Positions 15,889 to 24,275 of a DNA stretch of 34,923 nucleotides are shown in pieces. The first letter of the stretch is position 1. Every line of letters starts with the position of its first letter. Below the pieces are notes generated by a model, which was not told where the DNA came from, did not search any database, and saw only the letters and a list, made by a program, of their open reading frames with translations. The position numbers and the translations under genes were made by a program. This DNA is from Acidobacteriota bacterium (GTDB lineage: Bacteria; Acidobacteriota; Terriglobia; Terriglobales; Acidobacteriaceae): positions 1 to 34,923 of the forward strand of contig QIAM01000015.1 in the NCBI GenBank assembly GCA_003225555.1. The letters are read 5' to 3'.

Positions 15889-16599
15889 ATGAGAAGAATC
15901 ACAGCATTTTTGTTACCGATACTGCTGGCCGCGCCCGCTCTTGCGGCCAACGACGAAAAGGAACAGGAGCGAGTCAAAGACGCCGGAGAGGTGCTGAAAG
16001 AAATTCTGAATATTCCTGACGACATTCCCCGGGACCTGCTCGATAAGGCCGAATGCCTGGTTATTCTTCCTTCGGTGAAGAAGGGAGCGTTTGGCATTGG
16101 CGGAAGTTACGGGCGAGGGGTGATGATCTGCCGGAACGGGGAGCATTACACGGGCAAGTGGGGAGCGCCCGCGCTTTACGCGCTGGAGGGAATCAGCATC
16201 GGCTTTCAGCTGGGCGGACAGGCCACAGACTTCGTGCTTCTGGTGATGAACCCAAAGGGTGCCCGGTCACTGCTGACGAGCAAAGTGAAGCTGGGCGCGG
16301 ATGCTTCCGCTGCCGCCGGACCCAAGGGGCGGACGGCCGAAGGCGCGACCGACGTCGTCATGAACGCGGAGATTCTGTCATATTCCCGTAACAAAGGACT
16401 GTTCGCGGGAGTGTCGCTCGAAGGGTCAACCCTGCGTTCAGATGGCAGCGCGAATGAGAAGCTGTACGGCCGGAAACTGACCGCCAAGGAAATCATCCGC
16501 GGGGGGAAAGTTGGAATTCCGGCGAGCGCGCACGAATTGGTCTCGCTGCTTGATTCCAAGTCGCCGACGAACAAGTCGGAGCCAAAGTCGCTGAAATAG
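15889..16599 (+). CDS. SYLF (Ysc84/DUF500) lipid-binding domain protein, secreted
   Basis: The ATG at 15889 is preceded by CTGGAGG, giving 236 residues. A Sec signal covers about 1-20 (ITAFLLPILLAAPALA-AND). The rest is one SYLF domain: LLDKAECLVILPSVKKGAFGIGGSYGRGVMICR, then PALYALEGISIGFQLGGQATDFVLLVMNPKGA and SYSRNKGLFAGVSLEGSTL. In eukaryotes SYLF domains bind phosphoinositides; the bacterial role is not established, but an envelope lipid-binding function is expected. The tail SKSPTNKSEPKSLK is low complexity. The gene for 3-methyladenine glycosylase starts 12 bp downstream on the same strand, and the pair may be cotranscribed without a functional link. Confidence 0.92.
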   Translation: MRRITAFLLPILLAAPALAANDEKEQERVKDAGEVLKEILNIPDDIPRDLLDKAECLVILPSVKKGAFGIGGSYGRGVMICRNGEHYTGKWGAPALYALEGISIGFQLGGQATDFVLLVMNPKGARSLLTSKVKLGADASAAAGPKGRTAEGATDVVMNAEILSYSRNKGLFAGVSLEGSTLRSDGSANEKLYGRKLTAKEIIRGGKVGIPASAHELVSLLDSKSPTNKSEPKSLK

Positions 16600-16611
16600 C
16601 TCGCGGACTAG

Positions 16612-17217
16612 ATGACGGCAAATCCTGGGTCCAAGATCCGATGCGGATGGGCGAGCGGCGAGCTCTATGTTCGTTATCACGACGAAGAATGGGGCGTGCC
16701 CGTCCACGACGATCGAACGCTTTTTGAATTCCTCATTCTCGAAGGGGCCCAGGCGGGGTTGAGCTGGAGCACAATCCTTAACAAGCGCGACAACTATCGC
16801 GCTGCGTTCGACGGACTCGATCCTCGTGTTGTTGCCCGCTACGACCGTAAGAAGACTCAGCAGTTGTTGCGGAATGAGGGGATCGTCCGCAATCGCCTGA
16901 AAATCGCCTCCGCGGTGGAGAATGCGAAATCATTCCTGCGGGTGCAGCAGGAGTTTGGCAGTTTCGATCGCTATGTCTGGCAGTTTGTGAATGGCAGGCC
17001 GAAGGTGAACTCATGGAACAGCCTTGGCCAAGTACCGGCGCGCACGGCGGAGTCTGACGCCATGAGCAAGGACCTGAAGCGTCTGGGCTTCAACTTTGTG
17101 GGATCAACGATCTGCTATGCGTTTATGCAGGCTGTGGGGATGGTGAACGACCACGTCGTCTCCTGTTTTCGCTATCGTGACCTTGCCGGGAGTAATCACA
17201 AAGCTACTCCAAAGTGA
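16612..17217 (+). CDS. tag: DNA-3-methyladenine glycosylase I
   Basis: 201 residues. It hydrolyses the N-glycosidic bond of 3-methyladenine in alkylated DNA, starting base-excision repair. Family marks: RCGWASGELYVRYHDEEWGVPVHDDRTLFEFLILEGAQAGLSWSTIL and FVGSTICYAFMQAVGMVNDH. The Tag zinc ligands are present as C11 and H23 at the N-terminus and H181 and C185 near the C-terminus (HVVSC), with the usual four-residue spacing in the second pair. The start is an ATG 12 bases after the SYLF stop with no strong ribosome site. The length is close to the family norm (about 190), with a short extra tail. A GTG for the next kinase gene overlaps its stop. Confidence 0.95.
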   Translation: MTANPGSKIRCGWASGELYVRYHDEEWGVPVHDDRTLFEFLILEGAQAGLSWSTILNKRDNYRAAFDGLDPRVVARYDRKKTQQLLRNEGIVRNRLKIASAVENAKSFLRVQQEFGSFDRYVWQFVNGRPKVNSWNSLGQVPARTAESDAMSKDLKRLGFNFVGSTICYAFMQAVGMVNDHVVSCFRYRDLAGSNHKATPK

Positions 17218-17303
17218 TTGCGGCCTTGCGGATTGGCTTGAGTGCAATCCCCCGGCGCGCTATTCTGCAGGGAACGCTGGGGCCTGGGCTCCGTACTTCC
17301 TGC

Positions 17304-19919
17304 ATGCGCGTGAGAGGAAACATCTTCGGACGCCTTCCCGTCGCCAAGAAGCTCCTCGTCATCGTCGGTGTTTTCGTCGCCATCGTAATCTGCGTGTTTT
17401 CCCTCGGCGCTCTTCGTTCCGAGGTCTTAACTGGCACACGAGCCTACGTCGGGGGTGAAGGGCTGTGGTCGAAGGCGGAGAAGCGAGCTGTCTTCAGCCT
17501 CACCAGATACGCACAGAGCCACGCTGAGAGCGACTATCAGGAATACCTCGCTGACATCGCCGTTCCCGTGGGAGATAAAGAAGCCCGCCTGCAGCTGGAG
17601 CGGGCAACACCCGACATGAGCGTCGTGCGGCACGGTTTCATTCAAGGGCGCAATAGTCCGGACGACGTCGAGAGCATGGCTGAGTTATTCCGCCGGTTTC
17701 GGCATGTGGGCTACATGGCGCAGGCGATTGCGATCTGGACCCAGGGCGATCAATACATCGACCAACTCCGGCAGTGGGCCATGGATCTCCACCAGGAAGT
17801 GAACGGGAGCCATCCCGATGCGCGGCGGATGCAGCAGATCACCGACCAGGTAGCGGCGATTGATGCGCGCCTCACCCCACTCGAAGATGAGTTTTCCGCT
17901 ACGCTTGGCCGGGGAGCGCGCTGGACGAACCGAATGCTGGCGACGGTCACCTTCACCGCAACCGGACTTCTGCTGATGCTCGGCATCGCCCTATCGGCTG
18001 CCGTGCTTAAGCAGATTCGCAACTCCGAGGAGAAGTACCACAATCTCATCAACACGGCGAGCGACGCGATTCTCGTGATCGACGCCGAGAGCCGCCTGAT
18101 TCTCGAAGCTAACAGCAAAGCCTGCGAACTTCTGGGGATTCCTGAGAGTGAACTCGTGGGCATGCGTGACGATCAGCTGTATCCCGCCGACAAGCGGGAG
18201 GAGTATCGCCGCTATCTGACGCCTCCTGCGGGCGGGACGGCCCGCGGGGGGGAGCTGGAGCTGCGCCGAGCGCATGGGTCAATCGTACCAGTGGAAGTGA
18301 GCGCGGGAACCGCGGAGATCAGCGGACGGCGGGCAGTGGTAGGAATTTTCCGCGACATCCGCGAGCGCTTCGAAGCTGCAGCCGTCTTGCGGCGGAGCGA
18401 GGAGCGTTTTGGCTACCTCATCCAGAATCTTTCCGACATTATCACCGTCGTTGCTGTAGACGGCACCATGCTTTATCACAGCCCATCGGTGGAGCGGGTG
18501 GTGGGCTATCGGCCGTCAGAACTTATCGGCAACAGCCTGCTTGACTTCATTCATCCCGATGACCTCGCGTCGGTGCGGGCTGGTCTGGAACGAGTCGGGC
18601 TGCAACCTGGAACCGCGGTGCCTCCGGAATTCCGTTTTCGTCATAAAGACGGATCGTGGGTCTGGCTCGAAGCCTTCGCCAACAATCTGCTGAACGACGC
18701 CGCGGTGGGTGGAATTGTCGTTACCTCGCGGGACGTGACCGCGCGCCGGGGCCTGGAAGACCAAGTGCGCCAGTCTCAGAAGATGGAGGCCGTGGGCCGG
18801 CTGGCCGGAGGAATCGCGCATGACTTCAACAATATGCTGATGGTCATTCGGGGATACGCGGAGATGATGATGCATCACGCGGCCGGGGCTCCGGGGGTGC
18901 GGCAAAGCGCGGAAACGATTGTGCGCACCACAGAAAGCGCCGCCAGCCTCACCCGACAATTGCTGTCGTTCGCGCGGAAGCACGTCTTCAGCCCCCAAGT
19001 CATCGATCTCAACGCGCTGGTCGGGGAGATGAGCAAGATGCTGCGCGGCCTGCTGGGGGAAGAGATGGAACTGGCGGTCAAGCTCGATCCGTGGCTGGGC
19101 TCGATCAGCGCGGATCCCGGGCAACTCGAGCAAGTCATTATGAATCTTGTGGTGAACGCGCGCGATGCGATGCCGCAAGGCGGAAGGCTCGGAATAGAAA
19201 CGGCGAATATGAACGTGCAGGATGGCTCTGCCCGCCATCATGCGGTAGTTCCGGCGGGCAAGTACGTGAGGCTCACGGTTTCGGATTCCGGCATTGGCAT
19301 GGACTCCGAGACCCAGAGCCACATCTTCGAACCTTTCTTCACGACCAAGAGCAAAGAGGAAGGCACCGGCCTGGGCCTGTCGGTGGTGTACAACATCGTG
19401 CGCAACAGTGGCGGCCATCTTTGGGTGAACAGCGAACCGGGCCACGGCTCAGCGTTTCACGTGTATTTTCCGCGCGTCGAGGCCGTGCCGGAAGGGCAAC
19501 TGGTTCGTGCTCCAGCCGATTCGGCACGCAGCGGGACCGAGACGATCCTGGTGGCCGAAGACCAGCCGGACCTGCGCTGGATGATCTGCCAGTATTTGCA
19601 GGAACTCGGCTACTCTGTGCTGGAGACCAAGGATGGTACCGATGCCGCCGCGCTGGCGGAGCAGTACAAGGGCAGGATCGATGTGCTTCTCACCGATGTT
19701 GTAATGCCCGGGATGCGCGGACCTGAGGTCGCGAAGCGACTTGCTTCCACCCGGCCTGGCATGAAAGTGATTTATATGTCGGGGTATACGGAAGGGGGGT
19801 TTGAGTCCGGTGGCGAGGGACAATTGGGCGAGACTGCGTCACTGCTGCAGAAGCCGTTCCGCCTCGATCATCTGGCTTCCAAGATCCGCGAGGTGCTCGG
19901 CGCGGCAAGTCGGCGGTGA
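17304..19919 (+). CDS. Hybrid PAS histidine kinase with C-terminal receiver
   Basis: 871 residues from the ATG at 17304; a GTG at 17214 overlapping the tag stop would add 30. Neither start has a good ribosome site. Order: a membrane helix (about 14-36), a periplasmic helical domain of about 175 residues, a second helix (about 211-235), PAS 1 (about 240-355), PAS 2 (about 365-490), HisKA with H506 in LAGGIAHDFNNMLMVI, HATPase_c (NLVVNARDAMP, DSGIGMD, GTGLGLSVVYNIV), and a receiver with phospho-acceptor D798 in VLLTDVVMPGMRG and KPF near the end. The H-box form AHDFNN is typical of this large kinase class. No separate cognate regulator is adjacent, so phosphotransfer to its own receiver or a distant partner is likely. 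The input signal is unknown. Confidence 0.9.
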   Translation: MRVRGNIFGRLPVAKKLLVIVGVFVAIVICVFSLGALRSEVLTGTRAYVGGEGLWSKAEKRAVFSLTRYAQSHAESDYQEYLADIAVPVGDKEARLQLERATPDMSVVRHGFIQGRNSPDDVESMAELFRRFRHVGYMAQAIAIWTQGDQYIDQLRQWAMDLHQEVNGSHPDARRMQQITDQVAAIDARLTPLEDEFSATLGRGARWTNRMLATVTFTATGLLLMLGIALSAAVLKQIRNSEEKYHNLINTASDAILVIDAESRLILEANSKACELLGIPESELVGMRDDQLYPADKREEYRRYLTPPAGGTARGGELELRRAHGSIVPVEVSAGTAEISGRRAVVGIFRDIRERFEAAAVLRRSEERFGYLIQNLSDIITVVAVDGTMLYHSPSVERVVGYRPSELIGNSLLDFIHPDDLASVRAGLERVGLQPGTAVPPEFRFRHKDGSWVWLEAFANNLLNDAAVGGIVVTSRDVTARRGLEDQVRQSQKMEAVGRLAGGIAHDFNNMLMVIRGYAEMMMHHAAGAPGVRQSAETIVRTTESAASLTRQLLSFARKHVFSPQVIDLNALVGEMSKMLRGLLGEEMELAVKLDPWLGSISADPGQLEQVIMNLVVNARDAMPQGGRLGIETANMNVQDGSARHHAVVPAGKYVRLTVSDSGIGMDSETQSHIFEPFFTTKSKEEGTGLGLSVVYNIVRNSGGHLWVNSEPGHGSAFHVYFPRVEAVPEGQLVRAPADSARSGTETILVAEDQPDLRWMICQYLQELGYSVLETKDGTDAAALAEQYKGRIDVLLTDVVMPGMRGPEVAKRLASTRPGMKVIYMSGYTEGGFESGGEGQLGETASLLQKPFRLDHLASKIREVLGAASRR

Positions 19920-19934
19920 GACGCCCGCCGAGTC

Positions 19935-20064
19935 TCTGTGTCGTAGCTCTCTTTCGCTCCTCTGGGGCTTGTTCTCGGTCCACTTCCTACTCACGGCTTA
20001 CTCCCCTTCGGCAGGCTCAGGGCAGGTTGGGGGCTGCATTCTTTTCGCCGCTTCGCGGCTAAAC
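19935..20064 (+). repeat. Dispersed 130-bp direct repeat, copy A
   Basis: It runs from TCTGTGTCGT to CGGCTAAAC and matches 22540-22669 in the same orientation with scattered substitutions. The shared core includes CCCTTCGGCAGGCTCAGGGC and CGCCGCTTCGCGGCT, both with short internal dyads. It sits between the convergent 3' ends of the hybrid kinase and the sensor kinase. Confidence 0.9.
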
Positions 20065-20099
20065 GGTTTGCTGAAGAACTCACTTCGCCGAGCGAGTAC

Positions 20100-20175
20100 T
20101 ACCTCAGGGGCTAAAGCCACGATTGATTTTTCGGCGCTTACGGCGCGGCTTGAAGCCGCGCCCTTTCAAAGCAAA
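20100..20175. repeat. Dispersed 'ctaaagccac' repeat, copy B
   Basis: This is the second copy of the repeat at 13677-13754. It starts TACCTCAGGGGCTAAAGCCA, with hairpin GGCGCGGCT-TGA-AGCCGCGCC followed by CTTTCAAAGCAAA. It lies in the convergent gap downstream of both kinase genes, where it could serve as a two-way terminator. Confidence 0.9.
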
Positions 20176-20223
20176 GTCGCACATCGCGTTTTCAGCAAAC
20201 TGTGAAGACCGCCTGCTTCTTTC

Positions 20224-21642
20224 TTAAGCCAGCATGGGTTTTCGAACTGGCGCGGCGGTGAGGGGCAACTCCAGGCGAAAGATTGTTCCCTTTCCTGGTT
20301 CGCTCTCCACTGCAATGATGCCGCGGTGTTGCTGCGCGATCCACTGGGCAATGGATAAGCCTAAGCCGGCTCCGCCCATTTCTCGGCTGCGTGCTTTGTC
20401 GACGCGGTAGAAGCGTTCGAAGACTTTGCTCTGCTCTTCGGCCGGGATTCCGATTCCTGTGTCCTCGACGACAACCACTGCCTTGTCGGTCTTTTGTTCT
20501 AGCGACAGCTTCACCGTCCCCGGCGATGGGGTGTACTTGAAGGCGTTGTCCAGCAGGATATTCACTACCCGCCGCAGTGCTGTTTCATCGGCCAGCACAA
20601 AAGATTCGGAGACTCCAAGGCTGTCGCTGAATTGCAGGGTACGGATGGTGGCTACCTGACGCCAACTGTCGACCATGCCGCGGAGGGTCGCCTGCAAACT
20701 CACGGGACGCATGTGCAGCATCTCTCGACCCGAATCGGCGCGGGCCAGAGCCAGGAGTTCTTCAATCAGCGAGGTGGCCCGCTCGGACTCAGACAGAATG
20801 TGGCGCAGCGACTCCTGGTATTCGGCCTCATCCCGCGATCGCCGCAACGCGAGTTCCGCCTCGGTGCGCACTAGGGAAATCGGAGTGCGGAGTTCATGGG
20901 AAGCGTCGGCGGTAAACTGCGTGATTCTGAGGAACGCACGCTCGATGCGATCGAGCATTTCGTTCAGAGTATCCGACAGACGCTGGAGTTCGTCTCCTGT
21001 CTCCAGCTTCTTGAGCCTGCTGTCGAGGTTGGTTCCGGTAATCGCGCGCGCAGTTTGCACGATCGAATCCACAGGAGCGAGTGCTCTGCGGCTGAGCCAG
21101 TATCCCCCGGCCGCGGCAATCAGAAAAAGCAGGGGAGCGAACATCAGCAAATACAGCCGGAATTGAGACAGGGCCTCTACGACATCCTTGTTCGGCACGC
21201 CCGACTGTATGGTGTAGGTCCGTCCGTTCAGATGCAAGGCCAGGGTGACGAATCGGAATGGCCTTTTGCCCAGCCTGCGATCGTCGAAGGAAGCCCGCCG
21301 CACTAGATTCGGTTCGACAGGCGGCAGCGGGTGCTCCTGAAGGAAGGCAGAGCGGTAGACCCACTCTCCATTCCCGGCGTAGACTTGCAGATAATCCCCA
21401 GAGTGCTCGAGGACGAAGGTTTCGCCGAATTCCTCTTGAAGTTTTGAGAGGGAGGCGTCTTTGTCCTGCGCGCGCAGAAAGCTTTCGAGATCTTCGACCT
21501 GACTTTCGAGGCCATCGTCGACCAGGTCGTAGACATGGTGCCGCAACACGAACCACATCCCGGCGCCAAAGATCAGCTGGGCCCCAGCGAAGATTGCCAG
21601 GTACCAGAGCGTTAGCCGCATGCCGATGGAGAGCTTTGTCAT
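20224..21642 (-). CDS. Sensor histidine kinase, HAMP type (CusS/heavy-metal-sensor-like architecture)
   Basis: 472 residues: a first membrane helix (about 11-33), a periplasmic domain (about 34-160), a second helix (about 162-182), HAMP (about 183-236), HisKA with H249 in FTADASHELRTPISLVRTEAEL, then the N box NILLDNAFKYTPSPG, G1 DTGIGIP, the F box FERFYRVDKARS and G2 GGAGLGLSIAQWI. The layout matches the OmpR-linked kinases often annotated as heavy-metal sensors. The actual ligand cannot be read from the sequence. It lies 39 bp downstream of its response-regulator gene on the same strand and is surely cotranscribed. Both genes sit between two copies of a 130-bp direct repeat. Confidence 0.93.
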   Translation of the reverse strand: MTKLSIGMRLTLWYLAIFAGAQLIFGAGMWFVLRHHVYDLVDDGLESQVEDLESFLRAQDKDASLSKLQEEFGETFVLEHSGDYLQVYAGNGEWVYRSAFLQEHPLPPVEPNLVRRASFDDRRLGKRPFRFVTLALHLNGRTYTIQSGVPNKDVVEALSQFRLYLLMFAPLLFLIAAAGGYWLSRRALAPVDSIVQTARAITGTNLDSRLKKLETGDELQRLSDTLNEMLDRIERAFLRITQFTADASHELRTPISLVRTEAELALRRSRDEAEYQESLRHILSESERATSLIEELLALARADSGREMLHMRPVSLQATLRGMVDSWRQVATIRTLQFSDSLGVSESFVLADETALRRVVNILLDNAFKYTPSPGTVKLSLEQKTDKAVVVVEDTGIGIPAEEQSKVFERFYRVDKARSREMGGAGLGLSIAQWIAQQHRGIIAVESEPGKGTIFRLELPLTAAPVRKPMLA

Positions 21643-21681
21643 GCTTCGCTTCTCATGCCTCTTTTCATCATGGTTCTCTTC

Positions 21682-22362
21682 TTAGGCTTCCCCGTCGGAA
21701 CGGATCATGTATCCCACGCCCCGCACGGTGTGGATGAGCTTGACCCGTCCGGCAGGGTCAATCTTGTTGCGCAGCAGATGCATGAATGCGTCCAGCGTGT
21801 TTTCTTCGATCTCGCGGTCGAAGCCCCAAACTGCCTCGATCAAGGCGCGCCGCGAGATGACTTTGCCGGCGCGATACATGAGCCGCTCGAGAAGGTTGTA
21901 CTCGGTGCGGGTCAGAGAAATGCGAACATCGCTGCGGGTGACTTCCCGGCTGGCGGGATCGAGCACGAGATCGGCAATCTTGAGCTTGGTCTCTTCCGCG
22001 GCCAGCGCCCTCCGCTTGACGGATCGCAGCCTGGCCAGGAGTTCGTCGAAGGAAAACGGTTTCGTCATGTAGTCATCTGCGCCCAGATCGAGGCCGCGGA
22101 CGACGTCGGGGACGGCGTCTTTCGCCGTCAGCATCAGCACGGGAGTCCGGTTCTTTTCGGTGCGCAGTCGCTTCGCCATCTCGTAGCCGCTCATTTTTGG
22201 CATCATCACATCGAGGATGATGACGTCGAACTCGTAAGCCTTAGCCATGGCTAGCCCCTCGACGCCGTCGGGGGCGCACACCGCATAGTGACCTTCCTCG
22301 GTCAGACCCTTGCGCAGCAGGTCGGCCATGCGGGCTTCGTCTTCTACGATCAGTAGTTTCAT
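21682..22362 (-). CDS. OmpR/PhoB-family response regulator
   Basis: 226 residues. The receiver domain (1-115) keeps all key residues: acidic E7/D8 in IVEDEA, phospho-acceptor D51 in IILDVMMPKMSG, T79 in LMLTAKD and K101 in YMTKPF. The winged-helix DNA-binding domain (about 130-222) shows LVLDPASREVTRSDVRISLTRTEYNLLERLM and the final VRGVGYMI. It is first in a two-gene operon with the HAMP kinase, so the pair forms a standard system that probably autoregulates. The target genes are not evident; the closest candidates upstream lie beyond repeat copy B. Confidence 0.95.
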   Translation of the reverse strand: MKLLIVEDEARMADLLRKGLTEEGHYAVCAPDGVEGLAMAKAYEFDVIILDVMMPKMSGYEMAKRLRTEKNRTPVLMLTAKDAVPDVVRGLDLGADDYMTKPFSFDELLARLRSVKRRALAAEETKLKIADLVLDPASREVTRSDVRISLTRTEYNLLERLMYRAGKVISRRALIEAVWGFDREIEENTLDAFMHLLRNKIDPAGRVKLIHTVRGVGYMIRSDGEA

Positions 22363-22539
22363 CGGAGAGTCAGGGCTTCGGGGTTGTCGCCCGAAGATCT
22401 ATGCCAGCCCAAAGCCGAAGTCTAAAGCGAAAACCTCACGCCCACACGCAGATAAATGGAAGAACGCGGAAATATTTCTGTCGCAGGATTCAGATGGCCT
22501 TCAGGTTACGTATGGTTGAAACGGGCCCTGTTTCGGGCG

Positions 22540-22669
22540 TCTGTGTCGTCGCTTCTCTTTCGCCCCTCTTGGGCTTGTTCTCGTTTCATTTCCTACCCAC
22601 GGCTTGCGCCCCTTCGGCAGGCTCAGGGCAGGCTGTGGGCTGAATTCTTACGCCGCTTCGCGGCTCAAC
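22540..22669 (+). repeat. Dispersed 130-bp direct repeat, copy B
   Basis: This is the second copy of 19935-20064 in the same orientation, with the same length and about one difference per ten bases. It lies between the response-regulator start and the pilZ leader. Together the copies bracket the two-component operon. Confidence 0.9.
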
Positions 22670-22738
22670 ACCCCGTCGACTCAGCCTTCCGGCAATCGTC
22701 CGGAGGGAGGGGGAACCTACTTCTTACTGGTAACTAAC

Positions 22739-22812
22739 GGGTTATCAGGCTTTTATACGCTCAGCATCCGTGATATAACCGCCCGTGAGCATAAAAGCGG
22801 GCGTCTGCCCGC
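22739..22812 (+). promoter_or_regulatory. Structured leader upstream of pilZ with alternative hairpins
   Basis: Several overlapping stems are visible. Stem 1: GCTTTTAT (22749-22756) plus GCTCA (22759-22763) pairs with TGAGC-ATAAAAGC (22786-22798), 13 bp with a two-base bulge. Stem 2: GGTTAT (22739-22744) pairs with ATAACC (22775-22780), which would break stem 1. Stem 3: GCGGGC-GTCT-GCCCGC (22797-22812) overlaps the foot of stem 1 by two bases. CGCCCG (22780-22785) can also pair with CGGGCG (22798-22803). It lies about 70 bases before the pilZ start, in a gap between divergent genes where no upstream gene needs a terminator. It does not look like a canonical c-di-GMP riboswitch. Confidence 0.45.
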
Positions 22813-22884
22813 CCGGAGCTTGTTTTGACGGCATTGGCCTCACACGCAGAAAATCAGAGACCAGGCCCTGACAGAGGAGGAACT

Positions 22885-23208
22885 GTGTCCGAAGAAGCGC
22901 GGACCGGGAAAAGGTTTCCCCTGCATTTGCCCATCAAGATTCACCAGGCAGAAGCGGGCGGTGAAGCCAAGGGAGTCACAGGAGATCTGAGCGCGGCGGG
23001 TGTGTACATCCGCGCGGATGCCTCGCTGGACGTTGGCTCGCCCGTGGAATTCGAAATCACGCTGCCGCCAGATGTGACGGGCGGCACGGAGAACGTGAAG
23101 ATCCAGTGCAAAGGACGCGTGGTGCGCACGGACGAATCCGGCAAGGCCGATGAAGGCCGAGGCGTAGCCTGCGTGATTGACTCGTACGAGTTCATTAGAA
23201 ACTCTTAA
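22885..23208 (+). CDS. PilZ domain protein
   Basis: 107 residues from a GTG at 22885, chosen because GAGGAGG stands directly upstream; an in-frame start at 22825 would add 20 residues unlike the family. The whole protein is one PilZ domain: RTGKRFPLHLPIKI carries an R-x3-R-like switch and GDLSAAGVYIRAD the D-x-S-x2-G motif, so c-di-GMP binding is likely. The rest (VEFEITLPPD, KCKGRVVRTD-like strands, GVACVIDSYEFI) fits the beta barrel. It precedes the LuxR-type regulator by 36 bp and they probably share a transcript. The pairing suggests c-di-GMP could gate the regulator, which is inference. Confidence 0.9.
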   Translation: MSEEARTGKRFPLHLPIKIHQAEAGGEAKGVTGDLSAAGVYIRADASLDVGSPVEFEITLPPDVTGGTENVKIQCKGRVVRTDESGKADEGRGVACVIDSYEFIRNS

Positions 23209-23244
23209 CGTTTTGCAGCAGCAACTTTTGGGAGCGTTGAAAAC

Positions 23245-23919
23245 ATGCTCAAACTGATTCTGGCCGACAACCAGGCAATCTTCCGGGCGGGCATCGCCAA
23301 AGTGCTGGCCGTCGAAGATGAGATGCGCATCGTGGCCCAGGCGCAGACGCCCGAACAGATGTTCATGGCCTTAGACAAGTTCCGCGCGGCCGTTTTGGTC
23401 GTGGCGGGGGGATTCCACAACGACTTTGCCGCCATCGTACAGGCGGCGAACAAAGCCAAGACTCGCGTGGTCATCCTCGCGGATACGGGCGAGAGCGCGC
23501 AGCGGCACATGTCGAATGGGGCGCACGGTGTTGTCTACCGGAACGTCACGAGCGCGGCTTTGGTCGATTGCGTCCGCAAGGTGGCGCGTAACGAGACTTG
23601 GGTGCAGGATGTCGCGGTGCCCAGCGAACTCACCGAGAACGATATGGTCGGATTGCGCGTCCGCGACCGGCTGACGGCGAAGGAACTGCGCATTGTGGCG
23701 CTCATCGTGCAGGGCTACAAGAACAAGGAAATTGCTACCCAGCTCGGCACTACCGAGCAGGTGATCAAGAATTACCTGCGCAACGTCTACGACAAGATTG
23801 GCGTGTCGGACCGGCTGGAGCTGGCGCTGTTCACCATTCACCACCGGATTCTGAATGAAGCCGCGGCCGCAACCGCCGCGGGCTCGGTGCCACAGCCTCC
23901 AGCGGGCGTTTCGCCTTAA
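23245..23919 (+). CDS. LuxR/NarL-type regulator with degenerate receiver
   Basis: 224 residues. The N-terminal about 120 residues align with a receiver (MLKLILADNQAIFRAGIAKVL), but the phospho-acceptor Asp expected near residue 54 is absent (VLVVAGGF), the conserved Lys is R99 (VVYRN), and only D8 of the acidic pair remains. The C-terminal HTH is intact: LTAKELRIVALIVQGYKNKEIATQLGTTEQVIKNYLRNVYDKIGVSDRLELALF (about 144-198). The tail AAAATAAGSVPQPPAGVSP is low complexity. It should bind DNA as a dimer but is unlikely to be controlled by phosphorylation. It is second in the pair with the PilZ gene and is followed by a strong terminator. Confidence 0.9.
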   Translation: MLKLILADNQAIFRAGIAKVLAVEDEMRIVAQAQTPEQMFMALDKFRAAVLVVAGGFHNDFAAIVQAANKAKTRVVILADTGESAQRHMSNGAHGVVYRNVTSAALVDCVRKVARNETWVQDVAVPSELTENDMVGLRVRDRLTAKELRIVALIVQGYKNKEIATQLGTTEQVIKNYLRNVYDKIGVSDRLELALFTIHHRILNEAAAATAAGSVPQPPAGVSP

Positions 23920-23939
23920 GTTAAAGTTCTGTGAATAAG

Positions 23940-23963
23940 GCCGCCCCACTGGGCGGCTTTTTT
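23940..23963 (+). terminator. Rho-independent terminator of the pilZ-luxR unit
   Basis: GCCGCCC-CACT-GGGCGGC followed by six T. It begins 20 bases after the stop of the LuxR-type gene. Confidence 0.92.
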
Positions 23964-24086
23964 GCTTTCAAGCATCTTTCGACGCCAACCTTGTCCGGGT
24001 CATCTCGAAACCAATTACGCACGAGGAGAAGTTTTCCTACTTCCACTACTTCTTCCTAGAACGCTCACAGAAATGGAGTCTTTTTC

Positions 24087-24270
24087 ATGCTGCAAAGGAA
24101 ATACAGGATCAGCGTGCATGCCGCGCTCGTACTGGTGACATGCGTGGTGTTCGGGCAGCGCTCGCCGCAACGGAAAAAACCCTGTACGCCTTCACCGGCG
24201 ATAACGACGGTTCACAGCCCCATTCTGGTTTGACTCCCGATCGGTAGGGTAGCCTTTATTCGAGTATGAA
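24087..24270 (+). pseudogene. Relic of a GloVer-type tandem-repeat secreted protein
   Basis: The ATG at 24087 opens a leader-like sequence (LQRKYRISVHAALVLVTCVVFG) that runs to a stop after about 49 codons. In a shifted frame from about 24167 the DNA reads TEKTLYAFTGDNDGSQPHSGL, then TPDR, a TAG, and GSLYSS. That is the signature of the choice-of-anchor tandem-repeat (GloVer-containing) proteins common in Acidobacteriota (LYxFTGxxDGxxPxxGLxxDxxGxLY). At least one frameshift, one nonsense codon and loss of nearly all repeats are needed to explain it, so it is a remnant only. Confidence 0.65.
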
Positions 24271-24275
24271 CAACG

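Noticed and set aside
18516..19445. Minus-strand reading frame of 309 codons
   Set aside because: Antisense to the kinase core with intact H, N and G boxes; His/Arg-rich product typical of a shadow.
20224..22362. Naming the two-component pair cusSR
   Set aside because: The kinase architecture fits, but no metal-efflux gene is adjacent and the sensor domain is not diagnostic.
22739..22884. Canonical c-di-GMP (GEMM) riboswitch upstream of pilZ
   Set aside because: The conserved core and tetraloop-receptor pattern are not seen; kept only as an unnamed structured leader.
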